Source: Alligator mississippiensis (taxonomy: Eukaryota > Chordata > Crocodylia > Alligatoridae). From it: DNA of 64,000 nt. This document shows positions 10,801 to 21,600 of the stretch, piece by piece. The notes under the pieces are model-generated. The model was not told where the DNA came from. It did no database searches and saw nothing but the letters and a program-made list of their open reading frames with translations. Numbering within the stretch: position 1 is the first letter of the stretch; every line of letters begins with the position of its first letter. Both the position numbers and the translations under genes were made by a program. The DNA lies in contig NC_081832.1 in the NCBI RefSeq assembly GCF_030867095.1, positions 59,009,444-59,073,443 on the forward strand, in the 5' to 3' direction.

Positions 10801-12097
10801 GCTTGGATTTTGAGGCTAACCTTGTTTTACTTTAAAGTCAAGGCATATACTTTAGGCAATTTAAGATTAATGACAGATAGCTTAGTGTTACTGAGTTCCT
10901 ACCTAGAGGGTTGTAGGTAAACAAGTTTTCAATTTCTGGGTAGGTTTCTTCAGGTACTGCATTGCAACTTCCCACTTCAGTGGTCTTTTCAGTAGTACTC
11001 TGTAAATAAATAAATAAAAATAAAATATATATTAGTTGAAGGGATACTAGCTAGGTTCTTAAGTAATGACTTTAAAAGGCAAACTGGACAAGGGGTTTGT
11101 GCTCATGCACACAGCTATGGAACTCCAATATATATCAAAAGGCAAGGGCAGTGGTCAATTTGGTTGCTAGTTTGCTGTAAGATTATGTTCAGTAATATGA
11201 CCCCAGTAATATATGTGGAGTCATAGGACAAGACAACCTCATTTTACATAGGTCAGAAATATCATGTGGATCATGATCTCAGACTTCTTGGGTCACTCTT
11301 CCCAACCTGGCTGCCAGCAAGGATGTTGTCCCCTGCATCTACATGGGGGGGGCAGCAATATCTAAACATGTTTCTCTCTTGTCCTAATCCCTTGGACCAG
11401 AGACTTAAGCATACTTAAGGATCTACTTCCTGCTAAGGACTCATGCACTTACCTTAGTCACAAGCTGCTTTTGTGTTTTTAAAGTTTCCTTCTTTTTTGT
11501 GGATTGCAGAGTCCTGTTCACATCTCCTAGAGCCTTTCTGAGAGACTTAGATGCGACTGGAGTTGCATTAATTGTTTTTCTAACATGGGGAGTCTGCACC
11601 TGTGACCTTTCAGACAGAACTTTTCCTGCTGCAGAGAAAAGTTTTAAGATTCTTTACATGCTTCGCAAATACCACTATGAGCCATTTCAGTACTTTCTGC
11701 CTAGGAAGGAGGAACTAGTTACAGTTAAAAAAGACTTCTACATAGGGATAAAGTTTTAACCTTGGAGAATTATTTCCTTGTCACTCCACTCCCACAAATA
11801 GAGTAAGGCTGCCTGTAAAAAGATAAAGCCCCCTGGAAGCCTTTGAAGGAGAAAAGGGTCTCAGAAGAACAATGAAAACAGGTTCCAACAAGAGTCTACA
11901 TGTTTGCTTATATTACTCAGAATTCCCACACCTCCCATGCCAGAAATAGCAAGCCAGGCACATTCCTGGTTTATTTTAAAATGTTCAATTTTTAAAGGCA
12001 AAAGTGCACACTCACAAGTTGAAGGCAATCTTAGTCGATCCTTAGAAGTAGCACCAGCTTCTCCATTCTCCTGGTCTATGAATATAAGGGTTGCCAT
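7815..12097 (-). CDS. PTTG1: Securin (pituitary tumour-transforming 1), whole coding region
   Basis: Joined coding exons 12097-12016, 11628-11453, 10999-10903, 9371-9219 and 7894-7815 (minus strand) give an intact 195-residue protein; human securin has 202. Securin holds separase inactive until APC/C destroys it at anaphase, in nucleus and cytoplasm. Diagnostic segments are the N-terminus MATLIFIDQENGEAG, the D-box RKALGDVN (residues 58-65, RxxLxxxN intact), the separase-binding stretch YPEIENLF (106-113) followed by NPLDFESF (116-123), VPLMIFEE (139-146), and the C-terminal LLQSTASFLSTLDE. The human KEN box (residues 9-11) reads QEN here. The human double PxxP motif is reduced to PSPMKLSP (157-164). 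All introns are GT-AG with matching phase. The start ATG is the only in-frame one giving the family N-terminus. It is head to head with SLU7. Identity is very sure. Confidence 0.96.
8429..8464. repeat. Perfect 14-bp hairpin in PTTG1 intron 5
   Basis: AGCCATCCCTGGTA and its exact complement are separated by 8 bases (ACAGACAG). The stem is perfect but short; it may be the centre of a worn MITE. No larger precursor-like fold is obvious around it. Confidence 0.6.
9219..9371 (-). CDS. PTTG1: PTTG1 exon 5 (residues 119-170)
   Basis: Begins after CCTAAGCAG and ends before GTAAGT. It encodes DFESFEVPEEH and LTGVPLMIFEE, both diagnostic for securin, and the short proline-containing stretch VPSPMKLSP. 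Confidence 0.95.
9622..10277. mobile_element. Non-autonomous hAT element (GC-rich) in PTTG1 intron 4
   Basis: Starts near TAGGGGTCGCAATG and ends AGTTGCCAACCCCTG, the CAGGGGTCGGCAACC type of hAT terminus. The interior (GGCCCAGG, CAGGCTGCTCCC and similar) matches the element at 23739-24441. A matching 8-bp target duplication is not visible, so the left end may be lost. Open frames inside it are by-products of GC richness. Confidence 0.7.
10903..10999 (-). CDS. PTTG1: PTTG1 exon 4 (residues 87-119)
   Basis: Begins after TTATTTACAG and ends before GTAGGA. It encodes the separase-contact segment ETYPEIENLFTYNPL; human securin has DAYPEIEKFFPFNPL in this place. Confidence 0.94.
11453..11628 (-). 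CDS. PTTG1: PTTG1 exon 3 (residues 28-86)
   Basis: Begins after TTTCTCTGCAG and ends before GTAAGT. It contains SQVQTP, which aligns with human RSQVSTP, and the D-box RKALGDVN, followed by a Lys-rich stretch. Using the AG three bases further on would create a stop, which fixes the acceptor. Confidence 0.95.
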
Positions 12098-12116
12098 GTT
12101 CAGATCATGGAAACAA
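12016..12116 (-). CDS. PTTG1: PTTG1 exon 2 (19 nt of 5' UTR plus residues 1-27)
   Basis: The acceptor ends at 12117 after a T-rich tract; coding starts at the ATG at 12097. It encodes residues 1-27 and the first base of codon 28, then the donor GTGAGT. It holds the QEN that replaces the KEN degron. Confidence 0.93.
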
Positions 12117-12371
12117 CTTAAAAATAAGAGAAAGCTACATGAGAATATAATAATACCTCCTCCCAGTTCAAGAAATGCAACAATTGAGACCTGCATGATG
12201 AAAGTGCTAATATAGAAGTACATTGGAAGATACTCTCATGACAAAAAAAAAAAAAAAAAAAGAAAATTGCATCTACACAGTTATACCATCTTTCTGGAAA
12301 GTTGACTTGGGTCTTCTTACCTCCATATTGTTTAAGAGTACTACTCAAAAAGGTTTATATATAAATACATT

Positions 12372-13080
12372 GCAACTTGATGGCACCTGCCCTGAGCATG
12401 GCCCAACATAGGCCCTGCCAGGAACAGCCCAACAGCAGCATCCTGTCCCACATTGCGCAGCTCCAGGGACACACCCCCATGCCCTCCCAAGGTGCACGCA
12501 GTAGCAGGAGCTGCCACACCCTCCCCCTGGGGAAGCTGCAGCTCCATCCCATGCTTCACCCCAGGTCCCACCACTATGTGCACCCCTGGGAGGGCACGTG
12601 TCCCCAGATCTGCACATGGGGTGGGACTGGCACCAGGCTGTGCTGGGGGTGGGTGGTGGCAGCAGCAGCAGAAGGGGGCTATGGCAAGTTTTGGGGTGGC
12701 TGCAGCCCCTCCCAGCACTGCCACCACCTGACCAGAACAGTCTAGCCCAGCCCCTGCCAAGAACAGCCCAGCACAACCCTGACCCCAGCCCGTAGCAGCA
12801 TCCCACCCTACCTACACAGATCCAGGGGCACATGTCCCCCTGCCCCATGCACTCTTGGGGTGCATGCAGAGATGGGAGCTGCTCCCATGTAGCTCAGTCT
12901 AGCATCCCACCCCAGCTCCTCTCCCACCCCCACCACTGGGGCCTCGATCTGCCCCTTCTCCCAGCCCATTCCCTCACAACATATTTACCAGCCAGAACTG
13001 GCTGTTCTCTTGGCCACCTATGTGCTGTGCTGCAGCTCTGTGTGTGCACGTGGCATTTTTCAGTCACACTAGGTCTAGAA
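12372..13080. mobile_element. hAT-like repeat interior(s) in PTTG1 intron 1
   Basis: The sequence resembles, piece by piece, the interior of the hAT at 56649-57659: CCAGGAACAGCCCAGCAC-like blocks, then ACTGGGGCCTCGATCTGCCC near 12931. Two such blocks follow each other, so this is probably more than one copy. Termini are not clear and the limits are approximate. The long open frames on both strands are not genes. Confidence 0.5.
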
Positions 13081-13216
13081 TATTTTAAGTACTCCTAGGG
13101 GTGTGCATAACCCCAGCTGACAGCCACTGAGCTAGGCTGCTTAGTTACACGCACTGAACTGCTAAAGTCCCTTCTGCTTTCAGTTAGGAAGTCACAAGCA
13201 ATTGACTCAATTTTAG

Positions 13217-14085
13217 TAGAGATGCACCAATACATTGGTCCAATATTGGATTGGTACCAACATGAAGAAAATTGTCTACTGGATATCAGCCTTATGGGGC
13301 TGATATATGCCCATGCTGCATGCAGCCACAGCACGGAGCAGAGCTGGCAGTGTGGAGAGCTGCCTCCAGCTGCCAAGTCAGAAAGGGAAGTGGGAAGGAA
13401 GGGGTGTTGGGGGTGGGGGGGCCCACACAGATCAATGCCCCCTTCAGCAAGGGAGGGGGCAGGTGTGGCCCAGCCAGGGCAGGGAAGGGGACATGGGACA
13501 GAGGCACAGCTCAGAGGTGGGGGCAGCTCCTGCCATGGCTCTGCTCCCAGTCCTGGGCTGCCACCCAGCCCAACCATGGCTTTTCCCAGCACTTGGGTGG
13601 AACTGAGGCATTCAGCCAGGGCTCTGCCAGGTGGTGGCACAGGGCTGGGAGCAGAGCCACAGCAAAGTTTGGGGTGACTTCAGCTTCTTCCCAGCACTGC
13701 CGGAGCCTGCTCCAAGCCCAGGGCCCTACTGAGAAGAGTCCCATGCAGTGCCAGCTGCCACCTGCCCCATACCAGCTGCCATCTATACCACAGCAGTGGC
13801 CTGCCCCATACTGTGCAGATCTAGGGGCACACCCCTCAAGAAGTGCAAGCAGCAGCAGGAGCCACCCCCACCCCACAAGCCGTGGCTTCATCCTGCACCT
13901 CCCCCACCCCTGCCCCCACCTGCTTCCTCCCTCATCAAAGGGCTCTGATCTGCCCCTTGCACGCTCCTCTCCTTCCACCACACTGGACTTACCACCTGGA
14001 GACAGCTGTATCAGAAATCAGACTGGTATCAACCACTATACCCCCTTAAATTTCAGCCCCCAAAAACTCTATCAATGCACCCCTA
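13217..14085. mobile_element. Non-autonomous hAT element with target duplication
   Basis: Termini TAGAGATGCACCAAT and TCAATGCACCCCTA are inverted copies. Flanks AATTTTAG (13209-13216) and AACTTTAG (14086-14093) match at 7 of 8 positions, the hAT target-duplication length. It lies in PTTG1 intron 1, just beside the CpG island. It is the same family as 56649-57659 and the fragment at 28457-28645. A 273-codon open frame inside it has no domain and is discounted. Confidence 0.8.
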
Positions 14086-14400
14086 AACTTTAGCAGTCCG
14101 ATTTAGTCAGCAGTGAACCTCTCGCCTGGCAGCACACTAGGGCTGGGGGTCTCGGCTGTGGAAAGGTTGACAAAGCTTCCAGCCTCGCGCTGGAGCAGTG
14201 CAGGCTGCCACCCGCCTTAGGGGCTTCTGCCTGACCGCTGAGCTACCCGCTTCCCTCCCCGCCGGCACTGCAGCTCTCTCGAGTGTCGCCCCGGGACAGG
14301 CGCCGCGCTCCCAGCCCGCGGAGCCTGAGGCATGACCGGGCGTCGTGCCCTGCACTGGGGCAGCGCGTCCGCCCGAGCTTGGGCGCGGCCCCGCGGGCGA

Positions 14401-14455
14401 CCCGACCCGACCCGACCCGACCCGACCCGACCCGACCCGACCCGACCCGACCCGA
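14401..14455. repeat. (CCCGA)11 pentanucleotide repeat
   Basis: Eleven uninterrupted CCCGA units. On the minus strand, the sense strand of PTTG1, this reads TCGGG repeated, with GGG runs two bases apart, a strong G-quadruplex pattern. It falls downstream of the inferred PTTG1 start, so in its 5' UTR or first intron. Copy number of such repeats is usually polymorphic. Confidence 0.95.
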
Positions 14456-14544
14456 CCCCAGGGCAATGCAGCGGCGGTTGAAGCCCACCCAAGATCACAA
14501 ACAACCTACCCCACACACTCACTAATCTCTACACAATACAATCA

Positions 14545-14622
14545 GCGGGAACGCTTTTAAACATCAACCTTGCCTCCCATTGGCTGCTTCGCTCGGGCCC
14601 CAACGCTCGGACTCCCGATTGG
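14545..14622 (-). promoter_or_regulatory. PTTG1: Cell-cycle promoter cluster: CDE/CHR-like pair and two CCAAT boxes
   Basis: GCGGGAA (14545-14551, E2F/CDE-like) is followed after four bases by TTTAAA (14556-14561), one of the accepted CHR variants. Two CCAAT boxes lie on the minus strand at 14583-14579 and 14622-14618, 39 bp apart and upstream of the CHR from the PTTG1 side. NF-Y boxes plus a CHR bound by DREAM/MuvB is the standard design of G2/M genes, and PTTG1 is such a gene. The PTTG1 start would be near 14500-14540 (inferred). CDE precedes CHR when read on the plus strand. Confidence 0.6.
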
Positions 14623-14682
14623 CTGCCAGGCCGCTCCGCCAGGGGAGGGGCGTGTCGCCGCCAGCACGAAAGCGGCCATCAA

Positions 14683-14708
14683 CCGGAAGTTGTGTGTGCG
14701 CATGCGCA
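14683..14708. promoter_or_regulatory. ETS site and NRF1 site
   Basis: CCGGAAGT (14683-14690) is an ETS/GABP consensus. TGCGCATGCGCA (14697-14708) is a full, palindromic NRF1 consensus. Both are typical of TATA-less housekeeping promoters and lie roughly midway between the two genes. Confidence 0.7.
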
Positions 14709-14817
14709 GTTACGCCACCCCGCTGGGTCCTGCCGCCGACACCTCGTCAGAGACATCGGCCTGCCCCGAGTGCTGCGGGAGGAGGCTGAGGCTCCATCCC
14801 TTCGCAGGGGTCGTACG

Positions 14818-14832
14818 CCTTTAAAAGGCGGA
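14818..14832 (+). promoter_or_regulatory. SLU7: TATA-like palindrome upstream of SLU7
   Basis: CGCCTTTAAAAGGCG is a perfect-arm palindrome around TTTAAAA. It lies about 20-40 bases before the likely SLU7 start and could act as a weak TATA element. Function is inferred from position only. Confidence 0.35.
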
Positions 14833-14849
14833 GCTAGAGCCGTCGCGCG

Positions 14850-14899
14850 GTGCACGGTGGGAGAGGCCGAGTCCTAGTTGGGTAAACACGGCCCGGCAG
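14850..14899 (+). other. SLU7: Likely non-coding SLU7 exon 1
   Basis: The CCGGCAG|GTAGGT sequence at 14899/14900 is a good splice donor in the CpG island, and the next acceptor is at 15423. This fits the non-coding first exon of mammalian SLU7 genes. The 5' limit is a guess. Confidence 0.5.
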
Positions 14900-15455
14900 G
14901 TAGGTTGCGTCGCTGCGTTGCGTGACTCGTCCCAGCCCTGGGGCCCCGGTCACGCCAGTGCCGGCCCCGCTCTCCCCCGCGCCGTAGTCCCCTCCGCTCC
15001 CCCCCCCCCCCGACCTACCGCCTCGGCGCTGTCTGTACGCGTCAGAAGGAAAAGTCCCGGGAGTTGATCTCTCCATCAGGAGATCACGAGTCCGAGTTCA
15101 TTTCATTTGGAAATCGTGATTTTTTTTTTCTCATGGGAGTTGGCATTTGTGGAATCGTGCCCCCATGGAGGAGTGGGGCAGGCCGGGCCCCAAGAAATCC
15201 CCAAAATGGGGCCAGGCCTCACTACAGAGGGAGCCTCTCCCCCCAGTCCAGACCAGCCAGGCCATGGGGTAAAATTCTCTCTTGGGAATTGTAACTAGGA
15301 AGCTGGAAGGCGCTAAGCGCGGTGAATAAAGGTAAATGATAAAGGTAAAGGGCAGTGATGTAAAACAACGGGTTGAAATGGATTTTGTTCAGTTTTCATA
15401 ATGCCGGAAATTGTCCTTTTCAGTACGTCTGTACGTGTTCGCAAGGGAAAAGACC

Positions 15456-15619
15456 ATGGCATCTGGGGCTGTAATAGCCTCTACTCCTCCGGGAGGTTCG
15501 AATGATGTGGGCTTGGAAGAGCCAAAGAAGATGACAAGAGAGGACTGGAGGAAGAAGAAGGAGCTAGAAGAACAGAGAAAGCTGGGTAATGCACCAGCCG
15601 AAGTAGACGAGGAAGGAAA
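15456..15619 (+). CDS. SLU7: SLU7 exon 2 (residues 1-55, first coding)
   Basis: The exon runs from acceptor CAG at 15423 through 32 nt of 5' UTR to the ATG at 15456. It encodes the conserved [20 protein letters not shown] block. The donor is GTAAGT and the phase is 2. Confidence 0.95.
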
Positions 15620-18600
15620 GTAAGTTTTACTTAAGGCTTCAATGTTACCGATGGGATGTAATTGTAATATTTCTGCTAGGGATGTTAAAAGGTAAATAAT
15701 TAACTGGTAAGCCCGGTGACAACTGGTTAGCTTACTGGTTGTTTAGTGCGCCCATCTGGCAGGGAAAGGGAGGCGAGGAAGCCACGCAGTGACCCAGCAG
15801 GACCTGGAAGGCTGCAGGGGAGGGAGGAGGAGGGGAAGGTGTGAGGCGGAGAGTAGTACCCTAGCCTAGGAGGTTAAAAAGGAAAACAGCAGGCAGCTTA
15901 ATGACTTATCAACTAAGCAGTGAGCTGCTCATTCACAGGTGCTGTTCCCTCCCTCCCAACCTAGGAGCTTCATTTGGGCTGTGTTATCTGGCTGGGCTTG
16001 CCACTGCATTACCCACCCAAAAGGCCCCAGGAGTGGCTCCCAGCAGCAGCTCTGTTATTGGTTAACTGTTTAACCATTATAATTAGAAGAGGTTAAAAAG
16101 ATAATTTTTAAAACAATATTTACATTTCTACTCCCTGCTGATAGCCAAAGAAAATCTCAAGAAACATGCAAAATTACACTAACAGTGGCTTAGTGTAACT
16201 TATCAACTTTGTGAGTTATTCTTTAAGACCCAAATCCTCTTCCTCTTCAGCAAGGGTAGAGACTCCTTTTACACAGAATTAACATTTATTTGGTATATGG
16301 CAAGTGGAGATGCCAGTAATAAATGGAGCCATGTGGCATTTTAGTGGTGGATGGGGGGTCGGATAGAAGATTTGTTATAATGTAGATTGTTCTTTCACTT
16401 TCCTCTACTTCCATCTCCTTCACCAGATGGAGATGCTCAGTTTTTTCACTGCTGAAGGGGGGGAGTATAACTCTTTCCCTAAGATCCTATGTTGTTCATA
16501 ATACCAAGTCAAGTTACTCGGTTGGAGGCTGGATTTCAGCCCAAGTAAATGGATCGAAGTAAAGAGAATTATGGTTTGTTTAATTTGGTAAGTATAGACC
16601 AGTTCAGTGTATTGAGAAGACCAATATCTACACCACCTGTTACAAAAATATTTATACTAAATACAAAAAATGCTCTTTTAAAAAAAAGATTCCTGTTCAT
16701 GTTTATATTATTTGTACGTCTAAACATTTTCTTTTAAAATCTTTCTCAGAGATATCAATCCTCATATTCCTCAGTACATCTCCTCAGTGCCATGGTACAT
16801 AGATCCTTCAAAACGACCTACGCTAAAGCACCAGAGACCTCAGCCAGAGAAGCAGAAGCAGTTTAGCACATCTGGAGACTGGTATAAACGAGGGGTTCAA
16901 GAGGTAAGTAAAAACCTTTTTGGTGTGTAGCAAAGGTGAGGCTTGTGGAACGCCTGTGACCAAGGGCAGAATGTGTTCTTGACAGAATTGTGGTGGTTTC
17001 TTTTAAGCCATGTTTCACCGTAGCCAGTCACTCTTCGGGTAACTTTAGTATTGGGTAAAGTTTGCTTCACTAACTATTGCACCAGCTAGGTTTCAGCTCA
17101 ACCTCTGGGTCTCTCTCTAGACCAGGAGTGTCCAACCTTTTTGAATGTGGGTCCGGATCATGAACTTTTTATCACCCAGTGGGCCGGCAAGCCATATTCA
17201 AAGACATCACAGGAAGTGGTATCATATCAGGAAGTGATGTCACATGACCTTTGACACCAGTGAAGTTGCAGGGGTTGACCTGGTGCTGCAGGAGCTGCTT
17301 GGCTACAACCGGGTTGACCTGGTGCTGCAGGAGCCACGAGGCCAGGCTGGGGTTGACTTGGGGCCTGCCCAGCCTGCCAGTGCTATGCCTGGGTTGACAT
17401 GGTGCTGCAGGACCCGCCTGGGCAGAACCGGGTCAGCACCAGCCAGGAAAAGCAGCATGCAGCTGAAGCCGGCTTCCCATGTGCTGCTGGGGACGGGAGG
17501 GGGCTGGCCAGGTCCGCACCGGCCAGCAGAAGCGGCGCCAGAGCCGTGTGCCGCTCGGGACTGACCGGTGTAGGCCTGTCCGATCCCGAGTGGCACACGG
17601 CTCTGCCGCCGCTTCTGGCCAGTGCAGACCCAGCCGGGCTCCTCCCGTCCCCAGCAGCACATGAGAAGCGACCCCCTCGGGGCCTCGCGCACGGGCAGCC
17701 GGGCCCGGAGAGCCACAGTGCCCAGGGGGAGACTGGCTGGGGGAGCAGGCACCGCCTTGCTGTATGGCAGGGCAGCGGGGCTGGCTTGAAGTGGGCGGGT
17801 GAGGAGGCAAGCGCAGGCTGGCAGTGTCAGCGGCCGCTGCTTAGCTTCCCACGTGGGGCAGTCTGCTCCCCTCCCCTCGCTGCTAGCTGGGGCCCGTGGG
17901 CCAGCCCTGCCTGCCTCACCATGGCTCTGCTACTGCGGCTCTGCACTCCACAGCGGCATGGCCGCCACCGCCTTGGACCAAATAAAATGGCTTGGTGGGT
18001 TTAATGGCGGCCTGTGGGCTGCATGTTGGACAAGCCTGCTCTAGACAGTCAGTATAGCTTAGCATTTATTGCCATTTGATCCTCTGTCTCGCTACAAAAA
18101 CCTGTCAAGGATGTAAGTTTTTGGTGGTATAGCTGTCTTCCTTCTAGGAACTTAAATGAAACCATTAGCCTTTTTATTGGTAATTACTTTAAATAACTAC
18201 AAAACAATGTGGATTCAGTTTGTATTCTGAAGAAAATTTTGGGAACTTACTCTGACATCATTGGATTCAATGGAATTTTGTCTGTCACTTCTAGTGCAGA
18301 GGTTCCTAAATATTTTCTTATTACATACCCCCCTTCCAGATTTACCAGCTGCCTACATACCCCTGGCAGTATACATTTTATATTTTAAGCCCTTAAATAT
18401 TAATTATTATTATAATGAAAATTAAATCCACCACTACTTAATGTCTTCTGTATACCTCCCAGATGTGTCTTGCGTACCTCCAGGGGTATGCATACCACAG
18501 TTTGGGAACCTATGTTCTATTGCATCTTTCTTTATGGTTTCTCTACATTCATGATTAAGTAGGGAAGAAGGAGGAAAACTTCTACAAAATAGTTTGTGGT

Positions 18601-21600
18601 ATTTGGAAATTGCTGTAAATGCTTTAGCTCATCTTGTATATACAGGTGTATGTACTTGTGCTTCATTTACTTAATTAGGCTTGTTTTCTTGATTAGGCAA
18701 AGCTAAGTACTGGCATCGTGGGTCAGTCATGCTACTTTACATTCACATAATGTTTGCTTTTTCATGTTTAGAATGCTTTAGCAACAAGATATCGCAAAGG
18801 GGCCTGTGAGAACTGTGGTGCAATGACACACAACAAGAAAGACTGCCTAGAGGTAACTTGGTGTCTGAGTTTTTCTGGAAAGCATTCCTCTCAGTTCTGT
18901 TATGATGGAAAATATCTACTGAAAGGGTATCGATTTAGATTTGTCAAACTAAAACTTAAGTTTTAACTAAAATTAAACTGATGCTTTACTTTCACTCGAA
19001 TTTGTGAAATTCAGCTCTTCAACATGCTGTTTGAAGACCATTAAAAGACTAACAGACATTTCAATGTGTGGTATATCTGAGGACATTTGTAGCTCAAGCC
19101 TTGTGTGTGAAAACAGATACAGATAAGAAAATGATCACTTTACTCAAACAACTCTCATCTGCCACCTCTATGTCATTTGTTTAGTTCTTTTTGGTAACTT
19201 TTTTAATTTTAGTTCATGTTCTGCTGTATTGCTTTTTTTTTAGCTCTGGTTCTATTAAAATCAATAATAATATTTTAAAACTACTCATTAATATCCATTC
19301 ATGTGACATCAGCTTGAAATCTTATTTGTTGGAGTATGTGCAGATGCGAAGACTTTAAGAGGAGGCTTGATTGTTACCTAGCTGGGGTCATATGAGCCCA
19401 GTATTCTCTCCTGCCCACAGCATGGGGTCGGACTTGAAGTTCTACTTAGGTCCCTTCCAACCCTACAACTATGAATCTGTGTTGTGTTGTTTTGTTTTGG
19501 GGTTTGTTTGGGGTTTTTTTTGGGGGGGGGCAGGGGGCTTTAAGTAAAAAGTACCTTGCATCTGAGTCTCCTTCCCAGTTTTGTAGACTACAATCCCATT
19601 TCCCTTTTTTGAGTTTTTTTTTGCTCTTTCTTTAGCCCTCCATTGTCAGTATGCTATAATACTGTGAGGTAGCAGTGAAAGGATTACAGGAAATTAGACA
19701 CAATCTAATTTACTAAACTTTCATCTTACAAAACCATCAGCGTGCAAAGGTGTTGCTTATTTCCCTTCAGAGACCCAGGAAAGTAGGAGCAAAATACACA
19801 AGCATGAACATTGCTCCAGATGAACATATACAGCCTCAACTGATGTTTGATTATGATGGGAAGAGAGATCGTTGGAATGGTTATAACCCAGAAGAGCATA
19901 TGAAGATTGTAGAAGAATATTCTAAAGTTGACTTGGTATGCAGAAATTTTATTTGGACGGGGTGGTTGTTTTTAAGCCCCAAACAGCCCTTTTGACTAAA
20001 CCTTCTGAACTCTGTAGCACTACTGCATGATGTAGAATATGTGTATATCTGGTGGTTCCACAAATTTCTCCTGCTGAAGTGAAAACTCAAAACAGGGAAT
20101 TGTGTTCTAGTTCACTCTGTAAATGAGCCTCAGATCAGAGTTGTTTACAAGTACTTCTGAGTATCATTTTGAAAGTAGTTAAAATGGAGATGGACTGTGG
20201 GTGACAGAAGTTTGATTTTAGTGGAGAAGCTACTTAGTCTTGTAATTACTGTTTTTGAAGAGGTGGCCTTTCTTAACTGTGTATATGCATGTGCCATACA
20301 GAAGCATGAAGTAGATTTGGTAGTCTCATTTAAAGGCCTTTTAGTGGAGAAGCTACTTAGTCTACCCATCTTAGTCTCATGTCCTGTTCACTCTACTTCC
20401 TAATTATTTTGTTAATCATCTATTCTGTAATGTCATTAAATCACGCTGCTACTTGCACAATTAAAAATCCAGTTCTGTACGTGCAAGTGGTGCACATTTT
20501 TTGTTCCCAGGTGTACCATTTAAACTTATGCCCAAGAGCATTTAACTCCAGGGCAGTCAGTTCTGGAGTTTATTCACGCACAGTTCATAGAGCCCAGTTG
20601 GAGTAGCCCTGGCTTCTCCGACCAGGCTCAGTTTGCTGTGGTAGGGCTTGGTGGGGAAAGAGTGCTTCAGCATGGGGCTAGCTGGTAGGCAGTCCCCACA
20701 CTGAAGCATCCTTATGTACCAGTCAGTGTCTACACATGCACTGATGCTCATGAAAAAACTTCACAGCAGGGTAGTACTTGTAAAAACTAATACAGTAAAC
20801 CCTGCTGCAGAGTTTTAGTTTCCAGTGCATAATAGGGATGTACCTATAGATGCTAAGACATTTACTGCAGAGCTAATTAGTCAGCTCTACAGTTAAAACA
20901 TCTTGTGTTGACATGCTCCGTTTTGGAATTAATTTTCTGGGCACAATTAGCAGCTGCTTATGAATACTTCTTTTTAGACGCAGCCACCTTTGTTTCACTT
21001 TACTCACCATTCTCAAAATCTATATATATTGCTTTCTTTCAAAAATGGTTTAAGCTTGCTTTATGCACATTAGGGAACATTGATTCACTCACTAGGTGAG
21101 TCACTGTCAAATCTTTACCAGTGCCAGTGTTGGCTCTCTTAGGTGTGCAAACCTGATTTGCAAGATAAACTCAGAGATTTTAAATAGGAATCTGCAGAGT
21201 TTAAAGCACTCTGACCTGTTGAGTCTTTGAGTTCTTTGCAACAAAAGAATGACTCTTTTTTTTTTTCTGTAGTAAAAGTTAAAATGAAAACTAAGAGCTG
21301 ACATTTTTGAGGGGTGCCTTGAATCTATAAAGATTGAGAACCCCTGATCTAGACTTGAATGTCATCACATCAGTAGGCACATTGTTTTGGTCCTCTTTTC
21401 ACCTCAGAAAGCAATTGCTCACAACTGATATTTGAACTTATACCTTTTGTGGGTTTTCATTGTAGCTACATTTGTTCCTAAAATGTATGCAGGTTGTCCA
21501 AGGAGACTTGTTATCTAGGAGCCAACAGTTGAGGATTATCCCATTTCCCTTCCTCAGTGGCTAAGCAAATGGGGGGAGGGAGGGGGAAGGGGGTAGCCAA

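Larger units (their letters stand above)
14130..15060. promoter_or_regulatory. CpG-rich bidirectional promoter region of PTTG1 and SLU7
   Basis: Strongly CG-dense stretch between the two divergent genes, by eye the only such region in the window. It holds the CHR/CCAAT cluster, ETS and NRF1 sites, a CCCGA repeat and the likely non-coding first exons of both genes. The limits are visual estimates. Confidence 0.8.

Noticed and set aside
12341-12848. Gly/Cys-rich open frames of up to 167 codons on both strands
   Set aside because: They lie in GC-rich hAT-like repeat sequence where stops are rare; the composition is that of the repeat.
13272-14093. 273-codon open frame, the longest in the window
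   Set aside because: It spans the hAT element 13217-14085, whose ends and target duplication are visible, and shows no transposase or other domain.
14401-14455. Interstitial telomeric repeat
   Set aside because: The unit is a pentamer (TCGGG), not TTAGGG, and lies in a CpG island; it is a local microsatellite.
17399-18004. 201-codon open frame
   Set aside because: Contained in the hAT at 17123-18038; simple-sequence-like product.
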